Source of the DNA: JANNHP01 sp031404455
GTDB taxonomy: Bacteria; Planctomycetota; JAJSAM01; JAJVHW01
Length of the DNA stretch: 33,626 nt
Assembly: GCA_031404455.1 (NCBI GenBank)
Contig: JANNHP010000090.1
Coordinates: forward strand, 1 to 33,626
Direction: 5' to 3'
Shown here: positions 7,905 through 16,283 of the stretch, piece after piece
How positions within the stretch are numbered: the first letter of the stretch is position 1
Layout of the letters: every line of letters begins with the position of its first letter
Notes under the pieces: generated by a model
Seen by the model: only the letters and a program-made list of their open reading frames with translations
What the model was told of the DNA's origin: nothing
Database searches by the model: none
Translations under genes and position numbers: made by a program

Positions 7905-9911
7905 TCACGTCTTCGCCGCCCCGTTCGACGTCAGCGACGTCTCGATCTTCGACCGCAGCGCCTCCGCGACCGCACTCCGCGGCCGTGTCGCGTCGGCGAC
8001 GAGCCCTGCGCCGAGACGGTCGGAGAGGAGCATCGTCAGCAGTCCCTCCATCACGTTCGAAGACGACCCGGTGCCGCCGCCCGACGGGCCGCCCGCACCG
8101 TTGCCCGAGTTACCTCCGATGACGATCCGCGGCACGACGTCGGCGCCCGACTTCTCGATCGCCGCGGCGAAGCGGTTCATCACCTCGCGCGTGAGCTGAA
8201 ACTGTGCCCCGCCCGAGGCCCTGACCTGCTCGTCGATGGCGATCGCTTCGCCGATGCCGACGCGTGCCGCCCGTTCGGCCTCCGCCTCCGCGAGGAGACG
8301 GATCTCCTGCGCGCGCGCCCCAGCGAGCGCCGTGATGCGCGCCGCCTCCTGGAGCGAGCGCTGGTACTCGGCCTTGCCCTGGTTCGACTGCACGGTGATG
8401 GCGAGCTCGGACTCGGTCATCGCCGTCTGCTGCTTCGCGCGCGCCTCGGCCTCGCGCAGTTCGCGCTCCTTCACCGACGCGCGCTCCTGCCGGGCGTACG
8501 TCTCGATCTGCTCCTCGGCGACCTGCCGAGCTCGGAGCTGTGCCAGGATCGTCTCGATCTCGCGGTCGGCGCGCCCCGACGTCGGCGTGCCGATGAGCAC
8601 CTCCTCGAGTTCCAGGTTGTAGTGCGCGAACTTCGTCTTCATCTCCGCCGACGCGATCTCCTGGATGCGGCTGCGGTCCTGGAGCAACTGGATGAGCGTC
8701 CGCGTCTGGCCCACGTTCTTGAAGTACGCCGAGACCATCGGGTCGAGCGTCTGCTCCACGAGCCGGCGGATGTCGCAGAACCGCTGCACCACGAGCGGTG
8801 CCTTGCGATAGTCGATGTGGACGACGACCGACAGCGGGAGCGACGGCTCGAATGCGTCCTTCGTGATGAGCGAGACCTCCGCGAGGTTCTCGTCGTAGCG
8901 GTGCGAGCCCGCCTCGTTCCTGATCCACTTCAGGATGAAGTTCGTCGTCGGGACCATCACCACCTTGCCGGCGAAAGTGTTGAACGCGTACTTGCCGGGC
9001 ATGAGCGCGTCGCGCCACACGCCGCGGCGTCCGGTCTCGACCAGCTCGCCGTGCTTGTAGTCCGCGCCCGAGAGATCGGCGCCGGCCTCGCCCGTGTAGC
9101 TGACGACGACACCGACCTGCCCGACCTCGATCACGGTCTTCGGGATGAGCTCGACCGTGGCGAAGAGCCGGTTGAGGTAGTACGTGCCCTCGACGAGCAC
9201 GAGGAGCTGACGGCCGCGCCGTCCGCCGGCCGCGAGGAACGCCTCCGCGTCCTGATAGGACGACGCGTCGCCGCCTTCCACCGGCGGCGCGATGATCTCG
9301 CCCGCGGCGAGAGGCGGCGCGTCGTGGATCGTGACGACGCCGAGGAGGTCCGACGCGCCCTCGATGACGACCGGCTCGAAGCCGTCGCGCTCGGCGAGCA
9401 CCTCGGCCATCTCGACGAGCTTCTTCTCCTCGCCGCGCTCGAGTGCCACGAAGTGGATGCCGTTCTCGGTGATGACCGCGAACTCGACGAGGTGGATCGC
9501 GTACGTGCCTTCGCGGAGCACCCGGCGCTGCGGGCCGCGCTGGCCGCCCGATTCCAGGAAGCCGCGGACGTCCTCGAAGTTCCGCGCGCCGACGTTCGAC
9601 GCGAGGACCTGTCCGGGTTCGAGCGGCGCGCCGTCCCTCGCGAACACGTAGCCGATCTTGCCCTGCGGGATCGTCACCAGCGGAACCTTGCGGAGCCGGT
9701 ACTTGTACGGCGTGAGCCAGTGCAGGCCGCCGCGCAGGAGTTCCGGCTGGAAGCCGGCCTCGCCGCGGAGCGCGATGAGTCCGCGGAGCACGCTGCCGCC
9801 GCCGAACCGTTTCTCGACGATGCCGACGCGGTCGTTCGGCACGAGCCGCACGCCCGCGAGCGCGTAGAGGATCGCGAGAGCGAGGACCGAGACGATGATG
9901 ATGGTGAACAT
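7905..9911 (-). CDS. Large SPFH/flotillin-like membrane protein
   Basis: The protein has 668 residues. One N-terminal membrane helix (residues 2-20, FTIIIVSVLALAILYALAG) leads to VRLVPNDRVGIVEKRFG, the usual beginning of an SPFH domain. The SPFH region resumes at about residue 255 (ELIPKTVIEVGQVGVVVSY, PGKYAFNTFAGKVVMVPT). The rest is Glu/Ala-rich coiled coil of flotillin type (LREAEARAKQQTAMTESEL, LLAEAEAERAARVGIGEAIA), then a Gly/Ser linker and a short hydrophobic helix near 625-640. Flotillin-like proteins form membrane scaffolds of functional microdomains. Between residues about 97 and 254 an inserted segment occurs twice (FLESGGQRGPQRRVLREGTY and FLAAGGRRGRQLLVLVEGTY), which makes the protein longer than ordinary flotillins. 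Start: ATG at 9911 has GAAGGGG upstream and begins the membrane helix. No NfeD-type partner is adjacent. Confidence 0.85.
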   Translation of the reverse strand: MFTIIIVSVLALAILYALAGVRLVPNDRVGIVEKRFGGGSVLRGLIALRGEAGFQPELLRGGLHWLTPYKYRLRKVPLVTIPQGKIGYVFARDGAPLEPGQVLASNVGARNFEDVRGFLESGGQRGPQRRVLREGTYAIHLVEFAVITENGIHFVALERGEEKKLVEMAEVLAERDGFEPVVIEGASDLLGVVTIHDAPPLAAGEIIAPPVEGGDASSYQDAEAFLAAGGRRGRQLLVLVEGTYYLNRLFATVELIPKTVIEVGQVGVVVSYTGEAGADLSGADYKHGELVETGRRGVWRDALMPGKYAFNTFAGKVVMVPTTNFILKWIRNEAGSHRYDENLAEVSLITKDAFEPSLPLSVVVHIDYRKAPLVVQRFCDIRRLVEQTLDPMVSAYFKNVGQTRTLIQLLQDRSRIQEIASAEMKTKFAHYNLELEEVLIGTPTSGRADREIETILAQLRARQVAEEQIETYARQERASVKERELREAEARAKQQTAMTESELAITVQSNQGKAEYQRSLQEAARITALAGARAQEIRLLAEAEAERAARVGIGEAIAIDEQVRASGGAQFQLTREVMNRFAAAIEKSGADVVPRIVIGGNSGNGAGGPSGGGTGSSSNVMEGLLTMLLSDRLGAGLVADATRPRSAVAEALRSKIETSLTSNGAAKT

Positions 9912-10307
9912 GACGGACCCCTTCCGCGGACCGCGGGAGCGCGGCCGCACGAGATGCACGGGAGAGCGGCGAGATCGACGCGGGGCGGGCGCCGTCTAAG
10001 GAGGCGTCACGACGCCGACGGCCGACGCCGCGTGGCGCGCGCGCGCGGAGCGCTGCGCGTCGCGAAGGCGATCAGGAGTGAAGGCGCACATGTCCGTCCG
10101 GCTCCTCGCTGTCTTGCAGCGGAGGTTGCGATCCGCACGAAGCGGAGCGGTCACCGGACGGGAGTCGCAAACGCCGCGCCGCGGCGTGAGCGGCTGCGGT
10201 CGAGCCCGGCGCGCGGGACTTGCCTGCCTCGTCGCCGACGGCGGGTTGCCCGTCGCGAGGTCCCTGTCCGTTCGGCCGTCCACTCCATCGTCGATGGCGG
10301 AACCTAC
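9912..10307. other. 396-bp gap before truncated AlbA_2-type gene
   Basis: No convincing complete gene is seen here. The left part should hold the promoter of the SPFH gene. The right end (from about 10250) reads, in frame with the next gene, VPVRSAVHSIVDGGTY. This looks like the tail of an AlbA_2 domain but has no start codon (no ATG, GTG or TTG in frame that I could find close by). The gap therefore contains the broken 5' boundary of the downstream gene. Confidence 0.5.
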
Positions 10308-11408
10308 GTGAAGCTCGACCGCAGCGTCCGTCAGATCAACGCCGCTGAGATCGCCGAGCTGTCGATGCAACGCGGCGCGACGAGCTGGGTGAACGGGACC
10401 GGCGACTTCGACTTCGCGTTGCTCGACACGGAGTGGTGGCAGGACTACGCCCGACGACGCAAGCTGAGCGCGAAGCGCACGCTCCCGGAGAACCTCGAAC
10501 GGCTCGGCCTCGCCCGTAAGGACGCGAGCCGCACGCTGCGTCCGATCCGCGCCGCGGCTCTCCTGTTCGCGGAGCACCCCGGCGGCATCCTCCAGACGAA
10601 ATGCGCGATCCGGCTCTTCCACTACAAGGGCGAGAAGGTCGAGCACACGGTGCACACGAACCTGCTCCGCCCGCCGAAGACGATCGACGGGCCCGTGATC
10701 GAGCAGATCCGTCAGGCGCGGGACGCCGTCGTGGACGCGCTCGCCGCGGGCGTGCAGGTCGGTCGGCTCGGCTTCCGGATCGTGCAGAAGTACCCCGTCC
10801 GCGTGCTGACCGAGGCGATCACGAACGCCGTGCTGCACCGCGACTACCGACTCGAGGCCGACATCCACGTCCGTATCTTCTCGAACCGCGTCGAGGTAGA
10901 GAGCCCGGGGCTCCTTCCGCGCAATGTGACGGTCGCCAACATCGCCACCGTCGGGTCGCGCCCTCGCAACCGACTGCTCGTCGATCACGTGCGGGAGTTC
11001 TCGGACCCGCCGAACCTCGACGCAGGCGAGGGCGTTCCGATGATGGTCGCGGCGATGCGCGACGAGCAGCTCTACCCGCCCAGCTACCTGACCCCGCCGT
11101 ACTGGCTGCGCGAGGCCGTCGTGTGCGTCTGCCTGAACGAGGCGATGCCGACTCAGTGGGAGCAGGTCTCGGCGTACCTCACCGAGCACGAGAGCATCGG
11201 GAACGCCGAGGTGCGGCGTGTGCTCGGGACCGACGATCCGGTGCGGACCTCGCGCCAGATCAAGGAGTGGGTGCGGCTCGGGCTGCTCGTGGCGGTGGAC
11301 CCGGCATCCGCGAAGAGCCGCCGCCGCTACCGACGCGCCGGGGGCGCGACCGAGCAAGCGGCATTTTCATTCAGCCGTGATAATGACCCGCCGGGACGCT
11401 CTAAGTGA
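10308..11408 (+). CDS. COG2865/AlbA_2-type ATP-binding regulator, N-terminal domain missing
   Basis: From GTG 10308 the frame gives 366 residues. The central region (PIRAAALLFAEHPGGILQTK, then RLFHYKGEKV) and the ATPase part (LTEAITNAVLHRDYRLEADI, FSNRVEVESPGLLPRNVT) match the HATPase_c_4 half of COG2865 proteins. The N-box residues Glu and Asn are present. The C-terminus (about 285-335, NAEVRRVLGTDD and WVRLGLL) looks like a winged helix. Intact relatives carry an N-terminal AlbA_2 domain of roughly 120 residues. It is absent here except for a piece upstream of the first possible start (about 10255-10307), so the gene seems to be 5'-truncated and may be dead. Relatives are often found among defence and mobile genes. 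The next two genes are also broken. Confidence 0.65.
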   Translation: MKLDRSVRQINAAEIAELSMQRGATSWVNGTGDFDFALLDTEWWQDYARRRKLSAKRTLPENLERLGLARKDASRTLRPIRAAALLFAEHPGGILQTKCAIRLFHYKGEKVEHTVHTNLLRPPKTIDGPVIEQIRQARDAVVDALAAGVQVGRLGFRIVQKYPVRVLTEAITNAVLHRDYRLEADIHVRIFSNRVEVESPGLLPRNVTVANIATVGSRPRNRLLVDHVREFSDPPNLDAGEGVPMMVAAMRDEQLYPPSYLTPPYWLREAVVCVCLNEAMPTQWEQVSAYLTEHESIGNAEVRRVLGTDDPVRTSRQIKEWVRLGLLVAVDPASAKSRRRYRRAGGATEQAAFSFSRDNDPPGRSK

Positions 11409-11526
11409 AGGATCGAAAGCCACTTGCGACGCGCGCCATTATCAGGGCGGCCTGTGGGTTCCCGCTTGAGCCAGCAAGCGCGGGGCGGGACACTCCGGTC
11501 CTCAGGGAACCGGGAGGGCCGTGGAG

Positions 11527-12057
11527 ATGAGCGCAGCCAGGCTGTACCGCATCGACGGCGGCAGGGCTAAGGAGCTCGAGGGCTCGGCGGTCGGGCTGGA
11601 GAAGTCCCTGCAGACGCTGATCGAGCGGAACCTCGATGAGTTGCTCGGCGTGCGGTTCCTTGCGTCGGAGTACTCGACCGGCAAGACGCACGCGGGGCGC
11701 ATCGACACGCTAGGGCTCGACGAGGACGGCTGCCCGGTGATCCTCGAGTACAAGCGTGCGCTGAACGAGACCGTCATCAACCAGGGGCTCTTCTACCTCG
11801 ACTGGCTCCTCGACCACCGTGCGGAGTTCAAGCTCGCGGTGATGGACAAGTTCGGGAAGGCGGCGGCGGACGACATCGACTGGAGCGGACCGAGACTTCT
11901 CTGCATCGCGACCGACTTCACCAAGTACGACGTGCACGCGGTCCAGCAGATCGACCGCAACATCGAACTGATCCGGTACCGCGAGTTCGGGAAGGACCTG
12001 CTGCTCCTCGAGCTCGTGAATCGCACAGCCTCCAGCGATGAGATCCGCACGGTGAAG
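11527..12057 (+). pseudogene. DUF91/DUF5655-like PD-(D/E)XK nuclease fragment, 3' end lost
   Basis: The first 177 residues or so (from ATG 11527; an in-frame GTG lies at 11521) match the N-terminal half of DUF5655-containing proteins. They contain SLQTLIERNLDELLGVRFLA, RIDTLGLDEDG and VILEYKRALN, then DIDWSGPRLLCIATDFTKYD. The Asp in RID plus Glu-x-Lys in LEYKR fits a PD-(D/E)XK nuclease core, though this is inference. Homology stops near LLELVNRTASSDEIRT (about 12050). The frame then runs on to 13482 as nonsense, because the DNA from 12065 encodes HsdR in another frame. The normal C-terminal DUF5655 part is absent. The gene therefore looks cut and joined to a foreign fragment. The upstream GGGAGGG (about 11512-11518) would still serve translation. 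Confidence 0.65.
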
Positions 12058-12064
12058 GCGCCGA

Positions 12065-13387
12065 CACCCGCATGCGATCGGCAAGAAGGTCGAGATCATG
12101 CTGTCCCACTTCACGGACCAGGTGGAGCGGCAGATCGACCACCGCGCGAAGGCGATGATCGTGACGCGCTCACGCCTTCACGCAGTGCGCTACAAGCTGG
12201 CGCTCGACCAGCAGCTCAAGGCAAGGGGGCTGCCGTTCAAGGCGCTCGTGGCGTTCTCCGGCGCGGTCGAGGACGGCGGAGCGAACTACACCGAGGCCGG
12301 GATGAACGGCTTCTCGGACAAGCAGACGGCGAAGGCCTTCCGGCAGAAGCAGTACCGGTTCCTCGTCGTCGCGGAGAAGTTCCAGACCGGCTTCGACGAG
12401 CCGCTGCTCCACACGATGTACGTGGACAAGAAGCTCTCCGGCGTCAACGCCGTGCAGACGCTGTCGCGTCTGAACCGGACGTTCCCAGGCAAGACCGAGA
12501 CACTGGTGCTCGACTTTGCGAACGAGACCGACGAGATCCAGGAGGCCTTCCAGCCGTACTACGAGGCGACGCTCCTCTCGGCGGCGACGGACCCGAACCT
12601 CGTCTACGACCGCGAGCGCGAGCTCTACGACTTCCACCTGTTCACGAAGGAGGAGGTCCAGGCGTTCGCGGCCATCTGGTTCGGCGCGACCGAGAAGGAC
12701 AAGCGCCAGCACGCGAAGTTCTACGCCGTGCTGCTGCCCGTGAAGGCGCGGTTCGACGGGCTGCTCGCGGACCAGCAGGAGCGCATCCGCGCGGCCCTCG
12801 CGGACTACGTCCGGCTCTTCGTCTTCATCTCCCAGCTCCTCACGTTCGCGGACGCCGACCTCGAGAAGCTGTACCACTTCGCCCGGTTCCTGCGGCGACT
12901 CGTCCGCGCGGACAAGGACGAGCTCCCGCGCGAGGTGCTGAACGCCGTGGACATGGAGTCGTACCGCGTCCAGCAGACGTCGAAGGGCAAGATCGAACTC
13001 GCGAAGGGCATCGGCGAACTCGAGCCGCTCTCGTTCACCGGCCCCATGCGCCTCACCGCCGGCGAGGAGGAGCCGCTCTCGAAGATCATCCGCGAGCTGA
13101 ACGAGCGGTTCGGCACCGACTTCACGGAGGAGGACCGCGTCGTCGTGCGCGGCCTGTACGAGTCCCTTGCGACCGACGAGGCGCTCGTCGAAGCCGTGCG
13201 CGTGAACCCGCCCGAGAACGCGCGCCTCTCGTTCGAGCAGAAGGCGAAAGACCGCATGCAGGGGCTCGTCGACACGAACTTCAAGCTCTACAAGCGAATC
13301 ACGGACGACGAAGCGTTCTCGAAGGTGCTGCTCGACATGCTGTTCGAGATGTTCCGGGCGAGAGCGCGGCGCGACGACCCTCCGTAG
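12065..13387 (+). pseudogene. hsdR: C-terminal fragment of type I restriction subunit HsdR
   Basis: The frame encodes about 440 residues equal to the last part of HsdR. HPHAIGKKVEIMLSHF at the very start is in HsdR frame. Then come helicase motor 2 (AKAMIVTRSRLHAVRYK), motif V/VI-type sequence (VVAEKFQTGFDEPLLHTMYV, then LSRLNRTFPGK), and the helical C-terminal region ending LLDMLFEMFRAR. The nuclease domain and motor 1, about 600 residues in full HsdR, are missing, and the upstream in-frame TGA at 12053 shows there is no link to a start. The first in-frame ATG is at 12098. HsdM and HsdS are not in the window. Alone it cannot restrict DNA. It ends 3 nt from the convergent bcp gene. Confidence 0.85.
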
Positions 13388-13390
13388 CGC

Positions 13391-13870
13391 CTACTTCGCC
13401 GGAGCCTGGAGCTCGGCCAGCTTCGCCTTCACGTGCCCCGCGTGGCCTTCGGACCGCACGGACTTCCAGTGGTGCGCGATGACGCCCTTCGGGTCGACGA
13501 TCACGGTGCTGCGGATCACGCCGACGACCTCGCGGCCGTACATCTTCTTCGTCCCCCACGCGCCGTAGGCGCCGAGCATCTTCTTCTCCGGGTCCGAGAG
13601 GAGCTGGACCTTCAGGTTGTGCTTCTCGCGGAAGTTCGAGTGCGTGGCCGGCGAGTCGGGCGAGACGCCGAACACCTCGGCGTCGAGGCGGTGGAACTGC
13701 GCGAGTGCTGCGGTGAACTCGCAGGCCTCCACGGTGCAGCCCGGCGTGTCGTCCTTGGGATAGAAGTAGAGGACCACCCAGCGGCCCTTCAGCTTCTCGA
13801 GCGTGACGCGCTCTCCCGCGTGGTTCAGGAGCGAGAACGCGGGCGCCTTCGATCCGGCTTCGATGCTCAT
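13391..13870 (-). CDS. bcp: Bcp/PrxQ-type thiol peroxidase
   Basis: This 159-residue protein is the usual length for the family and has the thioredoxin fold of atypical 2-Cys peroxiredoxins. YPKDDTPGCTVEACEF at about residues 37-52 contains the peroxidatic Cys45 and, five residues on, Cys50, which is the resolving Cys in PrxQ/BCP. The Thr and Pro of the active site are present. It reduces hydrogen peroxide and organic hydroperoxides using thioredoxin in the cytosol. There is no signal peptide. ATG 13870 is right at the homologous start (SIEAGSKAPAFSLLN). It is divergent from the DUF3299 lipoprotein gene over a 51-bp shared promoter region and convergent with the HsdR fragment. No regulator site such as an OxyR box was recognised. 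Confidence 0.95.
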   Translation of the reverse strand: MSIEAGSKAPAFSLLNHAGERVTLEKLKGRWVVLYFYPKDDTPGCTVEACEFTAALAQFHRLDAEVFGVSPDSPATHSNFREKHNLKVQLLSDPEKKMLGAYGAWGTKKMYGREVVGVIRSTVIVDPKGVIAHHWKSVRSEGHAGHVKAKLAELQAPAK

Positions 13871-13921
13871 GGGTCGGAGGGTACTCGGCCAAACCGGGGC
13901 GGGGCATCAACCTTGTGCGCC

Positions 13922-14596
13922 ATGTCCGGTCGCGCGTTCCTGCTCGTCGCCGCGGGCCTTCTCGTCGCCGCGTGCGGCGACGAGGGGCCGCCGCCGTCCG
14001 GCGCGCTCGACGTGAAGGGCACGCCGTTCCTCGTGTCCCGCGCGGCGGAACCCGCGGTCGCTTCCCTCTCGATCGGCGACGTGGACACTCCGCGCGACGG
14101 CGATCAGCCGCCGCAAGAGCCGCCGTCGGCGCTCGAGGCGCCCGCGGAGCCGGCGCCCGCCTCCGCGCCGCCCGTGCCCGTGCCGTCCGCCGCCGGCGAG
14201 GCCGAAGAGTTCGAGCCGGTCAGCTTCGACGACCTCGCTTCGTTCACGTTCACGCAGTACGCGTCGGGCGAGAAGCACGAGATCCCTTTGAGCATCCTCG
14301 CGCTCTCCGGGAAGCGGGTCGCGGTCGACGGCTACGTCATGCCGCTTTCCTACGAGGCCGGCGGCGCGAAGAAGTTCCTCCTCATGCGGTACCGCTTCGG
14401 CTGCTGCTACTCTGTGCCGCCGATGCTGAACGAGTGGATCGAGGTGACGATGGCGAAGGGCGTCGCGGACTACATCCCCGACACGCTCTCGACCGTCTCC
14501 GGCGTCCTCACCGTGAAGGAGGAGTCGAAAGACGGCGCCGCGACGGGCCTCTACACGATGTCGGCGTCGCGGGCGGAGTTCACGGAGGCGCGCTAG
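13922..14596 (+). CDS. Exported lipoprotein with DUF3299 domain
   Basis: The protein has 224 residues. The signal peptide (SGRAFLLVAAGLLVAACGD) ends in a lipobox, LVAAC, with Cys18 as the probable lipid anchor. Residues about 60-100 form a Pro/Ala/Glu-rich linker. The C-terminal 130 residues match DUF3299: VAVDGYVMPLSYEAGGAKKF, then LLMRYRFGCCYSVPPMLNEW and ADYIPDTLSTVSGVLTVKEE. In this family the Cys plus VPP motif is conserved; its function is unsettled, and a role in envelope metal or protein handling has only been inferred. The gene begins the group that continues with the SDR, RLAN, ATP-grasp and GNAT genes; its stop is 2 nt from the SDR start. No strong ribosome site is visible. Confidence 0.82.
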   Translation: MSGRAFLLVAAGLLVAACGDEGPPPSGALDVKGTPFLVSRAAEPAVASLSIGDVDTPRDGDQPPQEPPSALEAPAEPAPASAPPVPVPSAAGEAEEFEPVSFDDLASFTFTQYASGEKHEIPLSILALSGKRVAVDGYVMPLSYEAGGAKKFLLMRYRFGCCYSVPPMLNEWIEVTMAKGVADYIPDTLSTVSGVLTVKEESKDGAATGLYTMSASRAEFTEAR

Positions 14597-14598
14597 CG

Positions 14599-15447
14599 AT
14601 GGAACTGGGCCTCAGGGACCTCAACGTGGTCGTGACCGGAGCGTCGGGCGGCATCGGGCGCTCTCTCGCTCTCGAGTTCGCCGCTGAGGGCGCGCGCCTC
14701 GTGCTCCACGGCCACGGACGCGTCGCGGAACTCCGCGCGTGGCTCGCGAAGCGGCCGTGGAAGGACCGCGCGATCGTCTGCGGCGGCGACCTCGGGAAGT
14801 CCCGCGCGTGCGACGCGATGTTCGCGAAGGCGCTCGCGAAGTGGGGCCGCGTGGACGTGTGCGTCGCGAACGCGGGGAACTATCCGCCGGAGACGAAGCG
14901 CATCGACGCGATCGACGAGCGCCGCGTGCGCGCGACGATCGACGCGAACCTGCTGTCGTCGGTCTTCACCGCGCGCGCGTTCTTCGCGTCGCTCGCGAGA
15001 ACCGGCCCGCGCGCCGACGGTCACGGCGCATCGCTCCTCCTCATCGGCTCGACGGCGGGGCGCTTCGGCGAGCGCGGCCACTTCGACTACGCGGCCGCGA
15101 AAGCGGGGCTCGCGGGTCTCGTCACGACGCTGAAGAACGAGCTTCCCGAGATCGATCCCTTCGGCCGCGTGAACATGATCGAGCCGGGCTGGACCGTCAC
15201 GCACAACGTGCGTCCCGCGCTCGAGAAGCCGGGCGTCGTCCTTCGCGTCGTGCAGACGATGGCCCTTCGGCAGCTCGGACGCGCGAAGGACGTCGCCAAG
15301 CTCGCGGCGTTCCTCAGCTCGCCCGTCGCGGCTCGCCACGTCAGCGGGCAGACGATCGTCCTCGCGGGCGGGATGGAGGGCCGCGTGCTCTGGCGCGAGG
15401 ATGCGATCGACGAGGCCGCGATCCGCCGCCGGTTCCGCGAGGACTAG
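14599..15447 (+). CDS. Short-chain dehydrogenase/reductase (SDR)
   Basis: This 282-residue classical SDR has the cofactor motif TGASGGIG at 13-20, NAG at 91-93, catalytic Ser151, and YAAAK giving Tyr164 and Lys168. The C-terminus has the family's SGQTIVLAGGM segment followed by about 25 extra residues. It will reduce a carbonyl or oxidise an alcohol with NAD(P); the substrate is not readable. The residues after the second beta strand (LVLHGHGRVAEL) do not give a sure NADPH/NADH choice. ATG 14599 is only 2 nt after the DUF3299 stop, so the pair are in one transcript. The stop TAG (15445-15447) lies in the direct repeat that borders the 15451-15672 element. Confidence 0.9.
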   Translation: MELGLRDLNVVVTGASGGIGRSLALEFAAEGARLVLHGHGRVAELRAWLAKRPWKDRAIVCGGDLGKSRACDAMFAKALAKWGRVDVCVANAGNYPPETKRIDAIDERRVRATIDANLLSSVFTARAFFASLARTGPRADGHGASLLLIGSTAGRFGERGHFDYAAAKAGLAGLVTTLKNELPEIDPFGRVNMIEPGWTVTHNVRPALEKPGVVLRVVQTMALRQLGRAKDVAKLAAFLSSPVAARHVSGQTIVLAGGMEGRVLWREDAIDEAAIRRRFRED

Positions 15448-15450
15448 CCC

Positions 15451-15672
15451 GACCTGTTCACGAGGGTTTGCGTGCATCGGCGCGAAAGGCAGGGAAAGTG
15501 TGAGACCGACGACGGCGAGCGCCCCGAGCGAACCGGACACCCCGGCCTGGACGAGGCGTTCGGGCCGAGGGCAAGGCGCGACCGCAGCGGCGACCGCGGC
15601 AGGTCGGCGCAAGGAAGCAACGCAGCCATCGGCCCGAACGACCGTCCAGGCGCGGACCTTCGTGAACAGGTC
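15451..15672. mobile_element. MITE-like palindromic element, 222 bp, inside an operon
   Basis: The left end GACCTGTTCACGAGGGT (15451-15467) and right end ACCTTCGTGAACAGGTC (15656-15672) are inverted copies differing at one base. GGACTAGCCC occurs just outside both ends (15441-15450 and 15673-15682), as a target duplication would. A second inverted pair lies inside: 15546-15568 versus 15629-15650 (CCTGGACG.../TCGGCCCGAACG... arms). No transposase is encoded. Short open frames across it look like products of composition, not genes. The element begins at the SDR stop codon and ends 11 bp before the RLAN start, so it supplies the leader of the downstream genes. Confidence 0.75.
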
Positions 15673-15683
15673 GGACTAGCCCC

Positions 15684-16283
15684 GTGCCGAACCCCGACGA
15701 CCCGCCCGCGGGCGGACCCTTCCTCCTCTCAGGCAACTACGAGTACCTCACCGAGGGCTACTACGAGTGCCAGGACGCCGAACTCGCGCGACGCGGCGAC
15801 GTGATGCCGACGTGCGCCGACGCGCTCGACGCCTACGTCGTGCCGATCGCGCTCGAGAAGGCGTCGAAGGCGGGCCTCGCCGTCCCGGACTGGGTCCTCA
15901 CGCACGAGTACTTCCCAGTGCCCGCCGTCTGCTACGGCGTGAACCCGTTCTCGCGGCGCTACGCGGTCGTGCGCGAGGAGTCGGCTCGCGAGGCAGTGGC
16001 GAAGAAGCTCACGTGGAACTTCAAGTACTCCATGTGCTGCCAGCGCATCTCCGCGGCCACCGAGATCGTGGAGTTCCGGATGATCGGTGGGCGCACTTCA
16101 GACGAGGAATTCGCCGGCTGGGCGGACCGCGTGTTCTCCATCTTCCGCGTCCCGCTCGCCACCGTGCGCCTCCTGCGCAATGGGCGCCTCGAGCTCTCGG
16201 CGATCGAGATCCTGCCCTACCGGTTCCTCACGCACGAGGAGCGCGACTGGGCGCGCGAGATGGCGGGAGACGCGCGTGGGTAG
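15684..16283 (+). CDS. RimK-like ATP-grasp N-terminal (RLAN-like) domain protein
   Basis: The 199 residues begin with GTG at 15684. LSGNYEYLTEGYYECQDAEL followed by ARRGDVMPTCADAL fits the start of the RLAN domain that precedes RimK-type ATP-grasp modules (NYxYxSEGYYxSLLAEARG-like). The central part has CC in FKYSMCCQRISAATE and two further Cys. In many genomes this domain is fused in front of the ATP-grasp part; here it is a separate gene that overlaps the ATP-grasp gene by 8 nt, so it should act with it as a partner or substrate-binding subunit. The start codon is 11 bp after the palindromic element and has no good ribosome site, but homology begins within the first 20 residues, which supports this start. 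Confidence 0.65.
   Translation: MPNPDDPPAGGPFLLSGNYEYLTEGYYECQDAELARRGDVMPTCADALDAYVVPIALEKASKAGLAVPDWVLTHEYFPVPAVCYGVNPFSRRYAVVREESAREAVAKKLTWNFKYSMCCQRISAATEIVEFRMIGGRTSDEEFAGWADRVFSIFRVPLATVRLLRNGRLELSAIEILPYRFLTHEERDWAREMAGDARG

Noticed and set aside
7902..10250. Plus-strand frame leading into the truncated COG2865-type gene
   Set aside because: It lies antisense to the SPFH gene; only the last part from about 10255 has homology.
10078..10311. Plus-strand ORF of 77 codons before the truncated regulator
   Set aside because: No homology seen, Arg-rich composition, and it overlaps the start of the truncated gene in another frame.
15444..15679. Short ORFs on both strands within the palindromic element
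   Set aside because: Their sequences follow from the inverted repeats and there is no start signal or family likeness.
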